DNA of 64,000 bases from Rhodoferax sp. (GCA_024236015.1 JACKLK010000002.1:416753-480752); one strand, 5' to 3'; positions 12,001 through 17,359 are shown, counted from the stretch's first letter. The notes: generated from the sequence alone by a model not told the origin. Made by a program: numbers and translations.

Positions 12001-12997
12001 CCTGCGCGACGTGAGCGTCAATGGCGGTGCGATGCCGGTGCGCGACGACGACGGCCTGCACGTGGCCGCCTACCTGGGTGACGCCACCGGCGACGGTGCT
12101 TATGCCGCCGACGACGGACAGGCCGTGCTCGACGTGATGAGCCGCAGCAACACCGGCTTCGGTGCGTATCCGCTGGCCGATCCGGTGGTCGTGGCCGGTG
12201 CCTTCGGCAATGGCCGGCTCACGGTGTTCGACGTGCGGCTGATCGGCAACATGGCCTATGGCGTGGCGCAGACCTACATTCCCGACCTGCCGGTGCTGCC
12301 GGCGACCACGCCGCCCGAGCCGGCTGTCGCTGCGACGCCTCAGCCTGTGGTGGCTCAGGAGCCTGCCACGGAGCCTGTCGCGGCGACCGAGGTGCCGACA
12401 TCACCTGCCGAGACACCGCAAGCCGCGGCCGCGCAAACGCCACCGGCGCCGACGGCCGCAACGACGGTGCCTGCGTCCGATCCACCGCCGGTCGAAGCCG
12501 CGGTGACGCCGCCGCCGGCTCCGGAGCCGGCCGTGGCGGATGTCGATCCGGCCGCCACGCCGCCGGCATCCACCGAGGCTGCGGCTGCAGATGTCGCTGA
12601 CCTGCTGGCACCGGAGATGCCCGCACCCGTGAGCAGCATGGATCTGTCGCAATACCAGCCGGCCCTGGACTTCGTCGTCGCCGCGCCGTCCCTGTCCGCG
12701 ACGATCGCGCCCCGTCAGGCCGGGGAGGCAAACGCCTGGTCGTCCTCGGTCGCCACCACCGGCATTGCGGCATCGTTCCAGCCGCAGGCCGGCCGCGAAC
12801 GCGACGACCACGAGGCGACAACCCGTGCTGCCGGTTCCGACCTGCGCGTGCGTTTCGACCGCCGTGCACGCCTGGTCGATTCCGCCGAATGGCAGGATGG
12901 GCGCCAGAACACCTGGCAGCAGAACTGGGTCAGCGGCCGGGACGCGCATGTGGCGCGCAAGAGCGCGGATTGGCGTGTCGTGGTTTCGCGGGTGTGA
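2..12997 (+). CDS. Giant secreted beta-helix / cadherin-like / cohesin-dockerin protein (5' partial)
   Basis: The frame is open from base 2, so the gene starts upstream of the window; about 4,331 codons are visible. Counting from base 41, the order is: the tail of a parallel beta-helix unit, an Ig-like segment (about residues 160-260), then two identical 951-residue modules (349-1299 and 1300-2250). Each module has an N-rich right-handed beta-helix, a golvesin-like domain, an Ig-like segment, a malectin-like domain and a lead-in with motif YYVNDGSLAGDEYTT. A third, diverged helix follows (to about 2550), then a nidogen-like domain (about 2655-2845), an SbsA-like domain, seven or eight cadherin/PKD/He_PIG-like repeats (about 2990-3750), a cohesin-like domain (about 3875-4010) and a dockerin-like segment (about 4010-4075). 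A Pro/Ala/Thr-rich linker and a basic tail close it. No PEP-CTERM or GlyGly tail is present. The family is typical of very large surface adhesins or matrix proteins; substrate unknown. Confidence 0.85.
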   Translation, partial: GLYNNILGTDSGYVLSVASNSQVGFASDFNLFLDGGTLGQWQGVDRNSLAAWRGASFTDASSLVADALFVDPDGADNVLGFASLAQDGRDDDFHLRSAYGGFQGGSGLAPVREATSGLPVFIAPTALTSTGQSPAIDRGRASDPYANEPTANGGYINIGAYGNTSQAGRSPGQYITILNPNGGERIGQDSTVDIRWRSFGFTGNVDIAYRGGAAADFTVLGSNEANDGSFSWLVDAATFLAGADYEIRITSVDAPAVLDLSDALFSVIAPITFYYVNDSSLAGDEYTTAVGSDANDGLSPDQPKSSIRGILDAYDLKPGDVILVDTGHYVLGTNIFVASDDSGVTIRGAQEGLTILDRANKNTGAYVFEFQGADDVTLERLHITGGLQGVYAHTSVDSDRVSIIDSRVYGNANWGVYARTGNDLWVVSGNLVEYNVSGGVNLEGTDALVEGNEVARNNGWGVDVAGARGRVLDNVVYANSNGVYTNYNGGWANRSLIEGNRVFDNSTGIQGNYDVEIRGNEVWDNTSNGIAVYYGAHAYDNLSWGNATGIYAYSGNKVYDNRVWANTTGITLDYGNEAYGNRVYGNNGTGMLVRQWDNWVHNNVVQANGGVGVLLDGAYRSSVGTRIENNTVVGTLADALVVQGSSSNIVIRNNILEQRGSGYALNVASNSQQGFASDYNLFMLGASAKLGYWEDRPFLNRTDWFYEIGQDRNSVTADARFVDADGADNVVGWDGSTVAGSVRIVDDGDATFATVGTWTAVSTGGSTNPRAGDALNAVPGDGASQASWTFDGLTPGYYRVSASWPYQAAMSSDSLFRIYDGSTVVGAQEVNQNYRASSGFADAGSTWENLSVVRISGASLRVVLDNLANGKVIADAVRIERLVGDFGADDDLHLRSDSPAIDRGDPNSPALGEPRPNGNRVDLGAYGNTSQANTSPDPMVQLLGPNGLEKLEVGVPVTVSWRSAGLLPYDSVLRLDAGQDNLAAPGNWLGQVSGDRTDGYSNYYSTINTNTAIDMSALAAGTPEAMVRSYAYAPGGTTAGYQITYQIDAADGAYQAVLYFVEPSNIAVGARKFDIVANGTVIAADVDVRALAGNVINKAVALTLNLNVSGGQGLKLEFVNKSASYSAIVSGIELRQANAGGVANPVLSLQASSDNGASWTTVATGLTLDQYGNGQTLWTPDTETVGNTARLRVVATINPPGGPVTVSDTSDEGFLIANAGTRYYVNDGSLAGDEYTTAVGDNANSGKDPSRPMASLAALLRAYDLDAGDIIYVDSGTYSLATNIVLAQQDSGVVIQGAQLPGHATILDRGNTNTGAYVFEFQGADDVTLERLHITGGLQGVYAHTSVDSDRVSIIDSRVYGNANWGVYARTGNDLWVVSGNLVEYNVSGGVNLEGTDALVEGNEVARNNGWGVDVAGARGRVLDNVVYANSNGVYTNYNGGWANRSLIEGNRVFDNSTGIQGNYDVEIRGNEVWDNTSNGIAVYYGAHAYDNLSWGNATGIYAYSGNKVYDNRVWANTTGITLDYGNEAYGNRVYGNNGTGMLVRQWDNWVHNNVVQANGGVGVLLDGAYRSSVGTRIENNTVVGTLADALVVQGSSSNIVIRNNILEQRGSGYALNVASNSQQGFASDYNLFMLGASAKLGYWEDRPFLNRTDWFYEIGQDRNSVTADARFVDADGADNVVGWDGSTVAGSVRIVDDGDATFATVGTWTAVSTGGSTNPRAGDALNAVPGDGASQASWTFDGLTPGYYRVSASWPYQAAMSSDSLFRIYDGSTVVGAQEVNQNYRASSGFADAGSTWENLSVVRISGASLRVVLDNLANGKVIADAVRIERLVGDFGADDDLHLRSDSPAIDRGDPNSPALGEPRPNGNRVDLGAYGNTSQANTSPDPMVQLLGPNGLEKLEVGVPVTVSWRSAGLLPYDSVLRLDAGQDNLAAPGNWLGQVSGDRTDGYSNYYSTINTNTAIDMSALAAGTPEAMVRSYAYAPGGTTAGYQITYQIDAADGAYQAVLYFVEPSNIAVGARKFDIVANGTVIAADVDVRALAGNVINKAVALTLNLNVSGGQGLKLEFVNKSASYSAIVSGIELRQANAGGVANPVLSLQASSDNGASWTTVATGLTLDQYGNGQTLWTPDTETVGNTARLRVVATINPPGGPVTVSDTSDEGFLIANAGTRYYVNDGSLAGDEYTTAVGDNANSGKDPSRPMASLAALLRAYDLDAGDIIYVDSGTYSLATNIVLAQQDSGVVIQGAQLPGHATILDRGNTNTGQVVIDLRGADDVVLRNLRLTGGSYGLWADSGVDSDRVTLADSRVYGNLYHGVYVESNSLSENFTVSGGALHNNGYSGAYLRAGGGLITGSELYGNGQWGADVSGTSSAGLVTVSGNKVHDNASGGIYANNHALLVGNEAYSHLGSGDRGIFVSNSAVARDNFVHHNYDGIYASSGGTADHNEVYFNTRYGIDLWNGIARANRVYSNSIGINQQYYSSIENNVIYVNTNVGVQIGNSAYDTSFTRSNTIYQPVGDAVLVQGNAGNTHLVNNIIQVNAGYAINLASAASLVQSDYNLFWTPQAGGRIGLYAGVQQATLAAWRTASGKDADSKYGDPLFLDIDGADNILGERELVAGNGFDDNFGLRANSAAIDAGNMYFAPPTDIDGLARRDDPSTANTGDGLPLYVATAQPFANFPLTGTKLNYRTGDGATTYTLPFAFPFYGQSYTTAYINTNGFIQFGTSSGASSGNNGNSLQGLIDRIRIAPLWDNLSTFSSTDATRDLYADTSVAGQVTIRWAAVMEGTANPVNFSVTLFDDGRFRFDYGPSASGLTPTVGVSAGNGQTYVLASYDGQSDLSSVGPLEWAATPGLNYYDIGAYEFLGDSNDTTGPTVTAISQLPPDGGTTAAAFSSLQIDFSEPLDRISARSPANYELLYAGADDIFGTADDSRIAIDPGYSFPETNLTLQLTNGVLGEGNYRLRLSGTLGIFDTAGNLLDGDANGVAGGDYVRSFTIDRSGNQPPTATDAVVSTDEATGVLITLGGTDPNGDTLSFSLVSDPLYGVLSDFDPVAHTVRYTPNANFNGTDSFRFRVDDGNLGSDDGTLIVNVLPVNARPNGQDVSAVTDEDLAVQILLPGFDVETARGNLIFDPVQQPTHGSLILGPGGLWTYTPDADFNGVDTFTYTVTDRGDPDGSTGNALVSAPSTVTVTVRPVNDAPRFGTIVSPTVDEGQTLSFAVPGIDPDGDTLTYSLAGPAIAGASIDASTGVLTFAAADGALTVPFTVRVSDGISSTDAHFDVIVANVAPSIALTGASSVDVNVPYTINFSATDPGQDTISSWLVRWGDGTTQTLAGSATSATRSYSSGGNFSITVTATDEDGSYTSAPLAVRAIAPNRPPVVPALQSGAVDEDQSVLLTLSYGDPDGDPITVSFPTGPVHGVLSDFNPLTRQVRYTPTADYNGSDSFQLRVDDGLGGVSTGTVSLTVRPVNDAPTALADVFAVTSGDVLNGQLAGTDLETAAGALQFAQVSGPAHGVLSLLADGSFSYTPTAGYVGPDAFSFQVTDNGDPAGSGTGNGAPRSSAPQTVTIDVLQFNRDPLAQDDSFSVHAGQVLQVAAPGLLGNDSDADGDTLQVVDFAVGGLQGTVDVLADGGFSFTPTAGFVGQTSFGYTVSDGVGGTAQGTVTIDVGNQAPVLGAIADRMLLAGENLSLIVVANDPDGVDTLTYSLLGGPAGALLDSATGALSWSAPYLDAATVVTFTVGVDDGLGGSDQLSFDVTVDPDLLQVDSVTWTDTGYQLRFNRAFDTSLLNLYDGQGINHGAADVVLLDAGNRPVVGSIVVDSDAMGFTFVKTGAPTGNGLLATGLHTLSLDSRANAFVDTHGRLLDGDNDGVAGGAFAGSVNVAASTSAVIGIGEFTRGAGQDVNLPASGAGIPVRIGNAAGAGSVSFSVHYDTGLLDITGAVSNLPGVTVTTDLSVAGRIGIQITGISGLTNATTELVHLTANVPAGAIARYGQAHVLDLRDVSVNGGAMPVRDDDGLHVAAYLGDATGDGAYAADDGQAVLDVMSRSNTGFGAYPLADPVVVAGAFGNGRLTVFDVRLIGNMAYGVAQTYIPDLPVLPATTPPEPAVAATPQPVVAQEPATEPVAATEVPTSPAETPQAAAAQTPPAPTAATTVPASDPPPVEAAVTPPPAPEPAVADVDPAATPPASTEAAAADVADLLAPEMPAPVSSMDLSQYQPALDFVVAAPSLSATIAPRQAGEANAWSSSVATTGIAASFQPQAGRERDDHEATTRAAGSDLRVRFDRRARLVDSAEWQDGRQNTWQQNWVSGRDAHVARKSADWRVVVSRV
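1085..3937 (+). repeat. 2,853-bp in-frame tandem repeat, copy 1
   Basis: This unit starts at AACACGGGGGCGTACG and is followed directly by a second copy with the same phase. The period of 2,853 bases is exactly 951 codons, so the reading frame is kept. I found no difference between the copies in any reading frame I compared. The sequence just before base 1085 is related to but clearly different from that before 3938, which fixes the left boundary. Confidence 0.9.
3938..6790 (+). repeat. 2,853-bp in-frame tandem repeat, copy 2
   Basis: Second copy of the 951-codon module. Identity stops at about 6792, where AACACGGGGGCG is replaced by AATACCGGGCAG and a diverged beta-helix begins. Most of the unit uses G-ending codons (GTG, ACG, GCG, GGG), whereas its last 300 bases or so and the flanking regions prefer C-ending codons. 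Confidence 0.9.
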
Positions 12998-13011
12998 ACA
13001 TGTTCCTGCGA

Positions 13012-13028
13012 TGTCAATATTTCTTACA
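13012..13028 (+). promoter_or_regulatory. Possible upstream activator site (TGTCA-N7-TTACA)
   Basis: An imperfect inverted repeat, TGTCA and TTACA separated by 7 bases, lies about 63 bases upstream of the -24 element. That is a usual place for an enhancer-binding protein of a sigma-54 promoter. A PrsR-like regulator would be the natural partner for a PEP-CTERM gene, but no such gene is in the window. Based on position and symmetry only. Confidence 0.3.
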
Positions 13029-13090
13029 AACCGCGGCGCGAGAACCGCCGATGCCCGTGAAAACCAGCGATAGTGCGGGTGTGCGAGCCA

Positions 13091-13106
13091 TGGCCTGAAA
13101 TTTGCA
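13091..13106 (+). promoter_or_regulatory. Sigma-54 (-24/-12) promoter of the PEP-CTERM cohesin-like gene
   Basis: TGGCCTGAAATTTGCA matches the sigma-54 consensus TGGCAC-N5-TTGCA at the key positions, with the required 10 bases between the GG and GC dinucleotides. It lies 75 bases upstream of the start codon at 13181. PEP-CTERM genes in proteobacteria are often controlled by RpoN with the PrsK/PrsR two-component system, which fits this placement. Confidence 0.7.
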
Positions 13107-13180
13107 TGGTTGCGAAGAACGTGGGAGCGGCGCCGGTACCGGGCGCCTGGTCCTCGAGCTCAATATTCCGGAGATCGATC

Positions 13181-13855
13181 ATGAAGATGAACAAGAACAA
13201 ACCTTGGAACCTGGCGGCAGCCCTGTCCCTGGTGGCCGTGCTGGGCCTGTCGGGCACTGCGGCCCAGGCCGCCGTGTCCATCCCCGAGCCGGCCCTGTCG
13301 ACCTCGACGGTCGACGCCGTGTCGCAACCGGGCAGCCAGGCGCTTCCGTCGTTCGTGTTCAACTTCGACTCGAACTTCGACCTGATCGGGTTCGACATCA
13401 CGGTCCAGTTCGATCCGACCAAGCTCAGCTTCAATGCCGCCGCGTCCACGCTGAGCTTTGGCGCAAGCACCGTCACGTTGCCGGCGGCCCTGATGGCCAT
13501 GCAGACCGCATTGCCAGATTTCATCTTCAGCCCCGGAGCCGGCGATTTCGGCACCGCGATCAACACGGGCGAGTTCAGTTTCAACGGGGCCTATTTCGCC
13601 CCGACGAGTTTCTTCCCGGTTCCCGCGGGTAGCGCGGTGACCTTGACCGGCGTATTCGACCTGTTGCCGGGATTCGATACCGGATCGACACCGGTACGTG
13701 TGTTCGGCAATGCGAGCGATCAGTTCTTCGCCTTCGAAGAGTTCGACATGACGGCGTCGGTCTCCGCCGTGCCCGAGCCCGAGACCTGGCTGATGCTGAT
13801 CGGCGGCCTGGGCCTGATCGCCAGCCGTGTCCGGCGGCGCGCCAAGACGCAATAA
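13181..13855 (+). CDS. Cohesin-like PEP-CTERM sorting domain protein
   Basis: A 224-residue exported protein. It has an N-terminal signal peptide ending near AQAA, a central beta-rich domain resembling a cohesin fold (segment FDSNFDLIGFDITVQFDPTK and following), and a C-terminal PEP-CTERM tripartite tail: VPEPETW, a hydrophobic stretch, then RVRRRAKTQ. Such tails are recognised by exosortase, which cleaves them and places the protein at the outer surface. The ATG at 13181 is preceded by GGAG at 7-base spacing, so I prefer it to upstream in-frame codons. It sits directly downstream of the giant dockerin-bearing gene but has its own sigma-54 promoter. The cohesin assignment is by fold-like pattern, not by a conserved motif, so it is moderately sure; the PEP-CTERM call is firm. 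Confidence 0.85.
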   Translation: MKMNKNKPWNLAAALSLVAVLGLSGTAAQAAVSIPEPALSTSTVDAVSQPGSQALPSFVFNFDSNFDLIGFDITVQFDPTKLSFNAAASTLSFGASTVTLPAALMAMQTALPDFIFSPGAGDFGTAINTGEFSFNGAYFAPTSFFPVPAGSAVTLTGVFDLLPGFDTGSTPVRVFGNASDQFFAFEEFDMTASVSAVPEPETWLMLIGGLGLIASRVRRRAKTQ

Positions 13856-13876
13856 GCACACACGTCTTCCCCCCAA

Positions 13877-13899
13877 CAACGGCCCGTTTCGGGCCGTTG
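13877..13899 (+). terminator. Hairpin after the PEP-CTERM gene
   Basis: CAACGGCCCG, loop TTT, CGGGCCGTTG forms a perfect 10-bp stem, extended by CCAACA/TGTTGG around a small bulge. It starts 21 bases after the stop codon. No T-run follows, so it is either a weak intrinsic terminator or an mRNA-stabilising structure. Confidence 0.6.
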
Positions 13900-14005
13900 C
13901 TGTTGGCGGGCCATGGTCGGGTGCGGGTGCCGATGCCGCCGGCGTCGCGGCAACCCCATGACCTGACGGAATACCCGCCCATACCCGTGCCGGCATACTC
14001 GCGCG

Positions 14006-15265
14006 ATGTTTTCCGGGCCCGATCCGACCCCATCGTCCGCGACGCGCGACACCGCATTGCGCCTGGCGCTGGTGTTGTCGCTGGGCGCCACGGTATCGCT
14101 GGGCATCACCCGCTTCGCCTACGGCCTGTTGTTGCCGCCGATGCGTGACGACCTGGGCTGGAGTTATGCGCTGGCAGGCGGCATGAACACCGCGAACGCG
14201 GCCGGCTACCTGCTCGGGGCCTTGTGCACACCCGTGCTGCTGCGCGCGGCGAGCCCGGGCCGGCTCATGGTGTGGGGCGCGTTGCTGGCCAGCGTGCTGA
14301 TGGCCGTCAGCGGTGTCGTGACCGACAGCACGATCTGGCTGGTGCAGCGTTTTGCCGCCGGCGTGGCCAGCGCCTGCGTGTTCATCACCGGCGGCCTGCT
14401 GGCCGCGCGGCTGGGCGCGGCGCATCCGGATCGTGCCGGATGGCTGATCGGCGTGTATTACGGCGGCACCGGGCTGGGCATCAGCCTGTCGGCGCTGGCG
14501 GTGCCCGGCGCGATCGCGGCCGCCTCCGGCATGGAGCACCGCTGGGCGCTCGCCTGGGTCGTGCTGGCCATCCTGTGTTTTGCCGGTGCGGCCGCGTTGC
14601 GCTGGGTCGTGGCCCGGCTGGAAACGCCGGCATCCGGCGAAGCACAAGCTGCGGCATCGGCGGCGGCGGCGACGACAGGCACCGGCGCGGCAAGGCCGCC
14701 GGTGCTTCTGCGCAGCTTCGGATTCGCGCTGGCCGGCTACGGCATGTTCGGCGTCGGCTATATCGGCTACATGACCTTCATCGTCGCCTTGTTGCGCGAA
14801 CAGGGGCTGCCGCCATGGGGCATCACCGGCTTCTATGCCGCGCTGGGCCTGGCGGTGATGGCCTCGCCGCGGCTGTGGGCCGGGCTGCTGGACCGTTACC
14901 GGGACGGCCGCCCGCTGGCCTTGCTCAACGCCCTGCTGGGCGCGGCCACGCTGGCGCCGGCGCTGAGCACGGCCTGGCCGCTGGTGCTGGCCTCCGGCCT
15001 GTTGTTCGGCGCGGTGTTCCTGTCGGTCGTGGCATCGACCACGGCATGGGTACGCCACAACCTGCCCCCCGAGCAGTGGGCACGGGGCATCGGCGCCTTC
15101 ACCATCGTGTTCGCCGCCGGCCAGATCGTCGGCCCGACGGTCGTGGGCTGGATCGCCGACGGCCCGGGTGGCCTGGAGCGCGGCTTCGTCGTGTCGGCCG
15201 TGGCCCTGTGGCTGGGAGCGGCGCTGGCGCTGCGCCAGCGCGACGCCAAGGCCCCGTTACACTGA
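14006..15265 (+). CDS. YbfB/YjiJ-family MFS transporter
   Basis: A 419-residue integral inner-membrane protein with about 12 hydrophobic segments. The N-terminal pattern ITRFAYGLLLPPMRDDLGW is characteristic of the YbfB/YjiJ group of the major facilitator superfamily (MFS_4). A short Ala-rich cytoplasmic loop lies at about residues 208-232, between the two six-helix halves. Substrate is unknown; the family is thought to export small metabolites. It stands alone on the plus strand between a hairpin and the helicase gene, 31 bases upstream of the in-frame stop that limits the helicase frame. The ATG at 14006 has no obvious Shine-Dalgarno, so the start is less certain than the identity. Confidence 0.85.
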   Translation: MFSGPDPTPSSATRDTALRLALVLSLGATVSLGITRFAYGLLLPPMRDDLGWSYALAGGMNTANAAGYLLGALCTPVLLRAASPGRLMVWGALLASVLMAVSGVVTDSTIWLVQRFAAGVASACVFITGGLLAARLGAAHPDRAGWLIGVYYGGTGLGISLSALAVPGAIAAASGMEHRWALAWVVLAILCFAGAAALRWVVARLETPASGEAQAAASAAAATTGTGAARPPVLLRSFGFALAGYGMFGVGYIGYMTFIVALLREQGLPPWGITGFYAALGLAVMASPRLWAGLLDRYRDGRPLALLNALLGAATLAPALSTAWPLVLASGLLFGAVFLSVVASTTAWVRHNLPPEQWARGIGAFTIVFAAGQIVGPTVVGWIADGPGGLERGFVVSAVALWLGAALALRQRDAKAPLH

Positions 15266-15344
15266 TTCGCTTCGGCGCCCCGGCCCCGGGGGCGCGTGAT
15301 GCCGCGGCTGCCGCCGTGGCGCGCCATGCCGCAAAGGTGCTCGT

Positions 15345-16631
15345 ATCAGCTTCTCTTCCTTTCCCCTGCTGCCGACGTTGCAGCGCGCCGCGACCGGTTC
15401 GGGTTATCTCGCGCCCACGCCGGTCCAGGCCGCGGTCATTCCCGCGGCATTGAGCGGCTCCGACGTGCTGGCGGTGGCGCAGACCGGCTCCGGCAAGACC
15501 GTGGCCTTTGCGTTGCCACTGCTGCAGCAGGTGCAGTCCACGGCGCCCGGCACGCCGCGCCATGTCAAGGCGCTGGTGTTGTTGCCCACGCGCGAACTGG
15601 CGATGCAGGTCGCCACGGTGCTGCGCGACCAGGCGCGTTTCCTGTCCGACCCGCCCCGGCTGGTGGTGGTGTTCGGCGGCGTGTCGGTCAACCCGCAGAT
15701 GATGCGGCTGCGCGGTGGCGCCGACGTGCTGGTGGCCACGCCGGGCCGGCTGCTCGACCTGGTGGACAAGAACGCGGTCCGGCTCCCGGAGCTCGAGATG
15801 CTGGTGCTCGACGAGGCCGACCGCCTGCTCGATGCCGCATTCGCCGACGAACTGGCGCGGGTGCTGGCCTTGTTGCCGCCGCGGCGCCAGACCCTGCTGT
15901 TCTCGGCCACCATGCCGCCAGCCGTGCGGCAACTGGCCGATCGGCTGCTGCACGACCCGGTGCGGGTGCAGATCGCCGACACGGCGCAGACCGTGCCCGA
16001 CATCGTGCAACGGGTGATCACGGTCGATCCGCCGCGGCGCACCGCGCTGCTGCGCCACCTGATGCAGACGCAGGGCTGGAAGCGGGCCCTGGTGTTCGTC
16101 GCCACCCAGCATGCGGCCGAGACGGTGGCCGCCAAGCTGTACGACCATGGCGTCTATGCCACGCCCTTCCACGGCGGCCTGAGCCAGGGCGCGCGTACCC
16201 AGGCCATCGACGAGCTGCGCAAGGGGCAGTGGGACGTGGTCGTCACCACCGACCTGGCGGCCCGCGGCCTGGACATCGCACAGCTGCCCGTGGTCGTCAA
16301 CTACGACCTGCCGCGCTCGGCGGTCGACTACGTGCACCGCATCGGCCGCACCGGACGTGCCGGCGCCAGCGGCCTGGCACTGAGTTTCGTCAGCGCGGCC
16401 ACCGAAGCCCACATGCGCCTGATCGAGAAGCGGCAGGCATTGCAGCTGCCGCGCGAGGTGGTGGCCGGATTCGAGCCGACCGAAGTCGTGGCGCCGCCGG
16501 ACCGGGCGGCGGTGCCGGGCACCGGCGGCATCAAGGGAAAACGCCCGAGCAAGAAGGACAAGCTGCGTGCGCAGGCCGCAAGCGATGCGTCGGGCGGAGA
16601 TGGAGACAGCGGGCCCGGTTCGGGCCGGTGA
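15345..16631 (+). CDS. RhlE-type DEAD-box RNA helicase (non-standard start)
   Basis: An ATP-dependent RNA helicase of about 428 residues with the superfamily-2 motifs in order: Q motif (YLAPTPVQ), Walker A AQTGSGKT, PTRELA, TPGR, DEAD (VLDEADRLLD), SAT (FSATMP), then VFVATQ, TTDLAARGLDI and HRIGRTGRAG. A short lysine-rich tail follows. It probably acts in ribosome assembly or mRNA turnover. The start is odd. The in-frame stop is at 15297, and no ATG, GTG or TTG occurs before TTG at 15378. Family members usually begin MSFSSFPLLPTLQ; here the matching residues ISFSSFPLLPTLQ begin at an ATC codon (15345), seven bases after a clear AAGG Shine-Dalgarno. I therefore place the start at 15345, with TTG 15378 as the alternative. 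Confidence 0.85.
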   Translation: MSFSSFPLLPTLQRAATGSGYLAPTPVQAAVIPAALSGSDVLAVAQTGSGKTVAFALPLLQQVQSTAPGTPRHVKALVLLPTRELAMQVATVLRDQARFLSDPPRLVVVFGGVSVNPQMMRLRGGADVLVATPGRLLDLVDKNAVRLPELEMLVLDEADRLLDAAFADELARVLALLPPRRQTLLFSATMPPAVRQLADRLLHDPVRVQIADTAQTVPDIVQRVITVDPPRRTALLRHLMQTQGWKRALVFVATQHAAETVAAKLYDHGVYATPFHGGLSQGARTQAIDELRKGQWDVVVTTDLAARGLDIAQLPVVVNYDLPRSAVDYVHRIGRTGRAGASGLALSFVSAATEAHMRLIEKRQALQLPREVVAGFEPTEVVAPPDRAAVPGTGGIKGKRPSKKDKLRAQAASDASGGDGDSGPGSGR

Positions 16632-16636
16632 CACCG

Positions 16637-17077
16637 TCAGTGTTCGTTGGTGGCCGGGGAAGCCGCGGGCGTGGTCGTGCCGGCACCGTCGTCATGGCCG
16701 TTACCGACGGCGCCATCGGAGGGCGGCGCCGGCGGCGCATCAGCCAGCGTCTCGTCGGCCAGCGTCTCGTCGGCCAGCGTCTCGTCGGTACGGGGCCGCG
16801 GTGTCCGGTGACCGGGCTTGGCCAGGATTTCGGCATAGACATGGCTTGCGCCGTCGCGTGCGGCCGCATCCACCAGGGCGATCAGCTCCGACAGCGGCAC
16901 CGTCTGCGCGCTGCCGGCATCGCGGCCGAAGCGGCAATCGAAGTCCAGGAAGTCCACGCCTGCGGGCAGTGGGCGTCGGCGTTCGCGCCGCAGGTACTTG
17001 CGGATCTCGTGTTTGACCGCATCGAGAACCCGGTCCGGATGCCGGCCGGGAGCGGTGAGTGCAAAAGTTTTCTTCAT
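16637..17077 (-). CDS. DUF6172 family protein with acidic repeat tail
   Basis: A 146-residue soluble protein. The first 85 residues or so match the DUF6172 pattern: MKKTFAL at the start, then a basic helix (HEIRKYLRRERRR) and the FDCRFGRD segment. The function of the family is unknown. I start at ATG 17077 because MKKTF is the usual family beginning; an upstream in-frame ATG would add 13 unrelated residues. The C-terminal third is low-complexity and holds three copies of TLADE encoded by a perfect 15-bp tandem repeat, then a Pro/Gly/Thr/Ala-rich tail. It is convergent with the helicase, with only five bases between the stop codons. Confidence 0.75.
   Translation of the reverse strand: MKKTFALTAPGRHPDRVLDAVKHEIRKYLRRERRRPLPAGVDFLDFDCRFGRDAGSAQTVPLSELIALVDAAARDGASHVYAEILAKPGHRTPRPRTDETLADETLADETLADAPPAPPSDGAVGNGHDDGAGTTTPAASPATNEH
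16744..16788. repeat. Three perfect 15-bp tandem repeats inside the DUF6172 gene
   Basis: CCAGCGTCTCGTCGG occurs three times head to tail. Because the unit is a multiple of three, copy-number change would only lengthen or shorten the acidic tail (TLADE per unit). Confidence 0.9.
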
Positions 17078-17131
17078 GGGTGATGGTAGCGCCGCTACAG
17101 TGGGACGCTGGAACAAAGGGCAAGACAGACC

Positions 17132-17359
17132 ATGGCGCGCAATTCACTCTGGGCAGAAAAGGTGCTGGCGCTGGCGCGCGGCGGCAACCTGGACGCGGCG
17201 ATCGCGCAGGTCAAGGTCGCGCCCAGCCTGAAGGACCTGCAGGCCTTGCAGGCAGCGCTGATCGTGCACCGGCTGGCCGGACGCTGGCGCAACCTGGACC
17301 AGGCCATCACCGACGCACTGGCCCATCTGTCGGCACCGCGGCTGCACCGCGCGCCCTGA
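17132..17359 (+). CDS. Small hypothetical protein, 75 residues
   Basis: A short helical protein beginning MARNSLWAEKVLALARGG and rich in Ala, Leu and Arg. The pattern (DAAIAQVKVAPSLKDLQALQAALI) suggests two or three amphipathic helices and no membrane segment. It is divergent from the DUF6172 gene with a 54-base gap, so the two may share a promoter region. An AAAGGG element about 12 bases upstream of the ATG could serve as Shine-Dalgarno. I do not recognise a family with a known role; coding is supported by typical codon bias and a clear position between genes. Confidence 0.55.
   Translation: MARNSLWAEKVLALARGGNLDAAIAQVKVAPSLKDLQALQAALIVHRLAGRWRNLDQAITDALAHLSAPRLHRAP

Noticed and set aside
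9620..12061. Long open frame (813 codons) on the minus strand inside the giant gene
   Set aside because: It is the antisense of cadherin-like repeats with GAC/GGC-rich codons, which gives long stop-free His/Arg/Gly-rich antisense frames in GC-rich DNA. No recognisable domain and no start signal.
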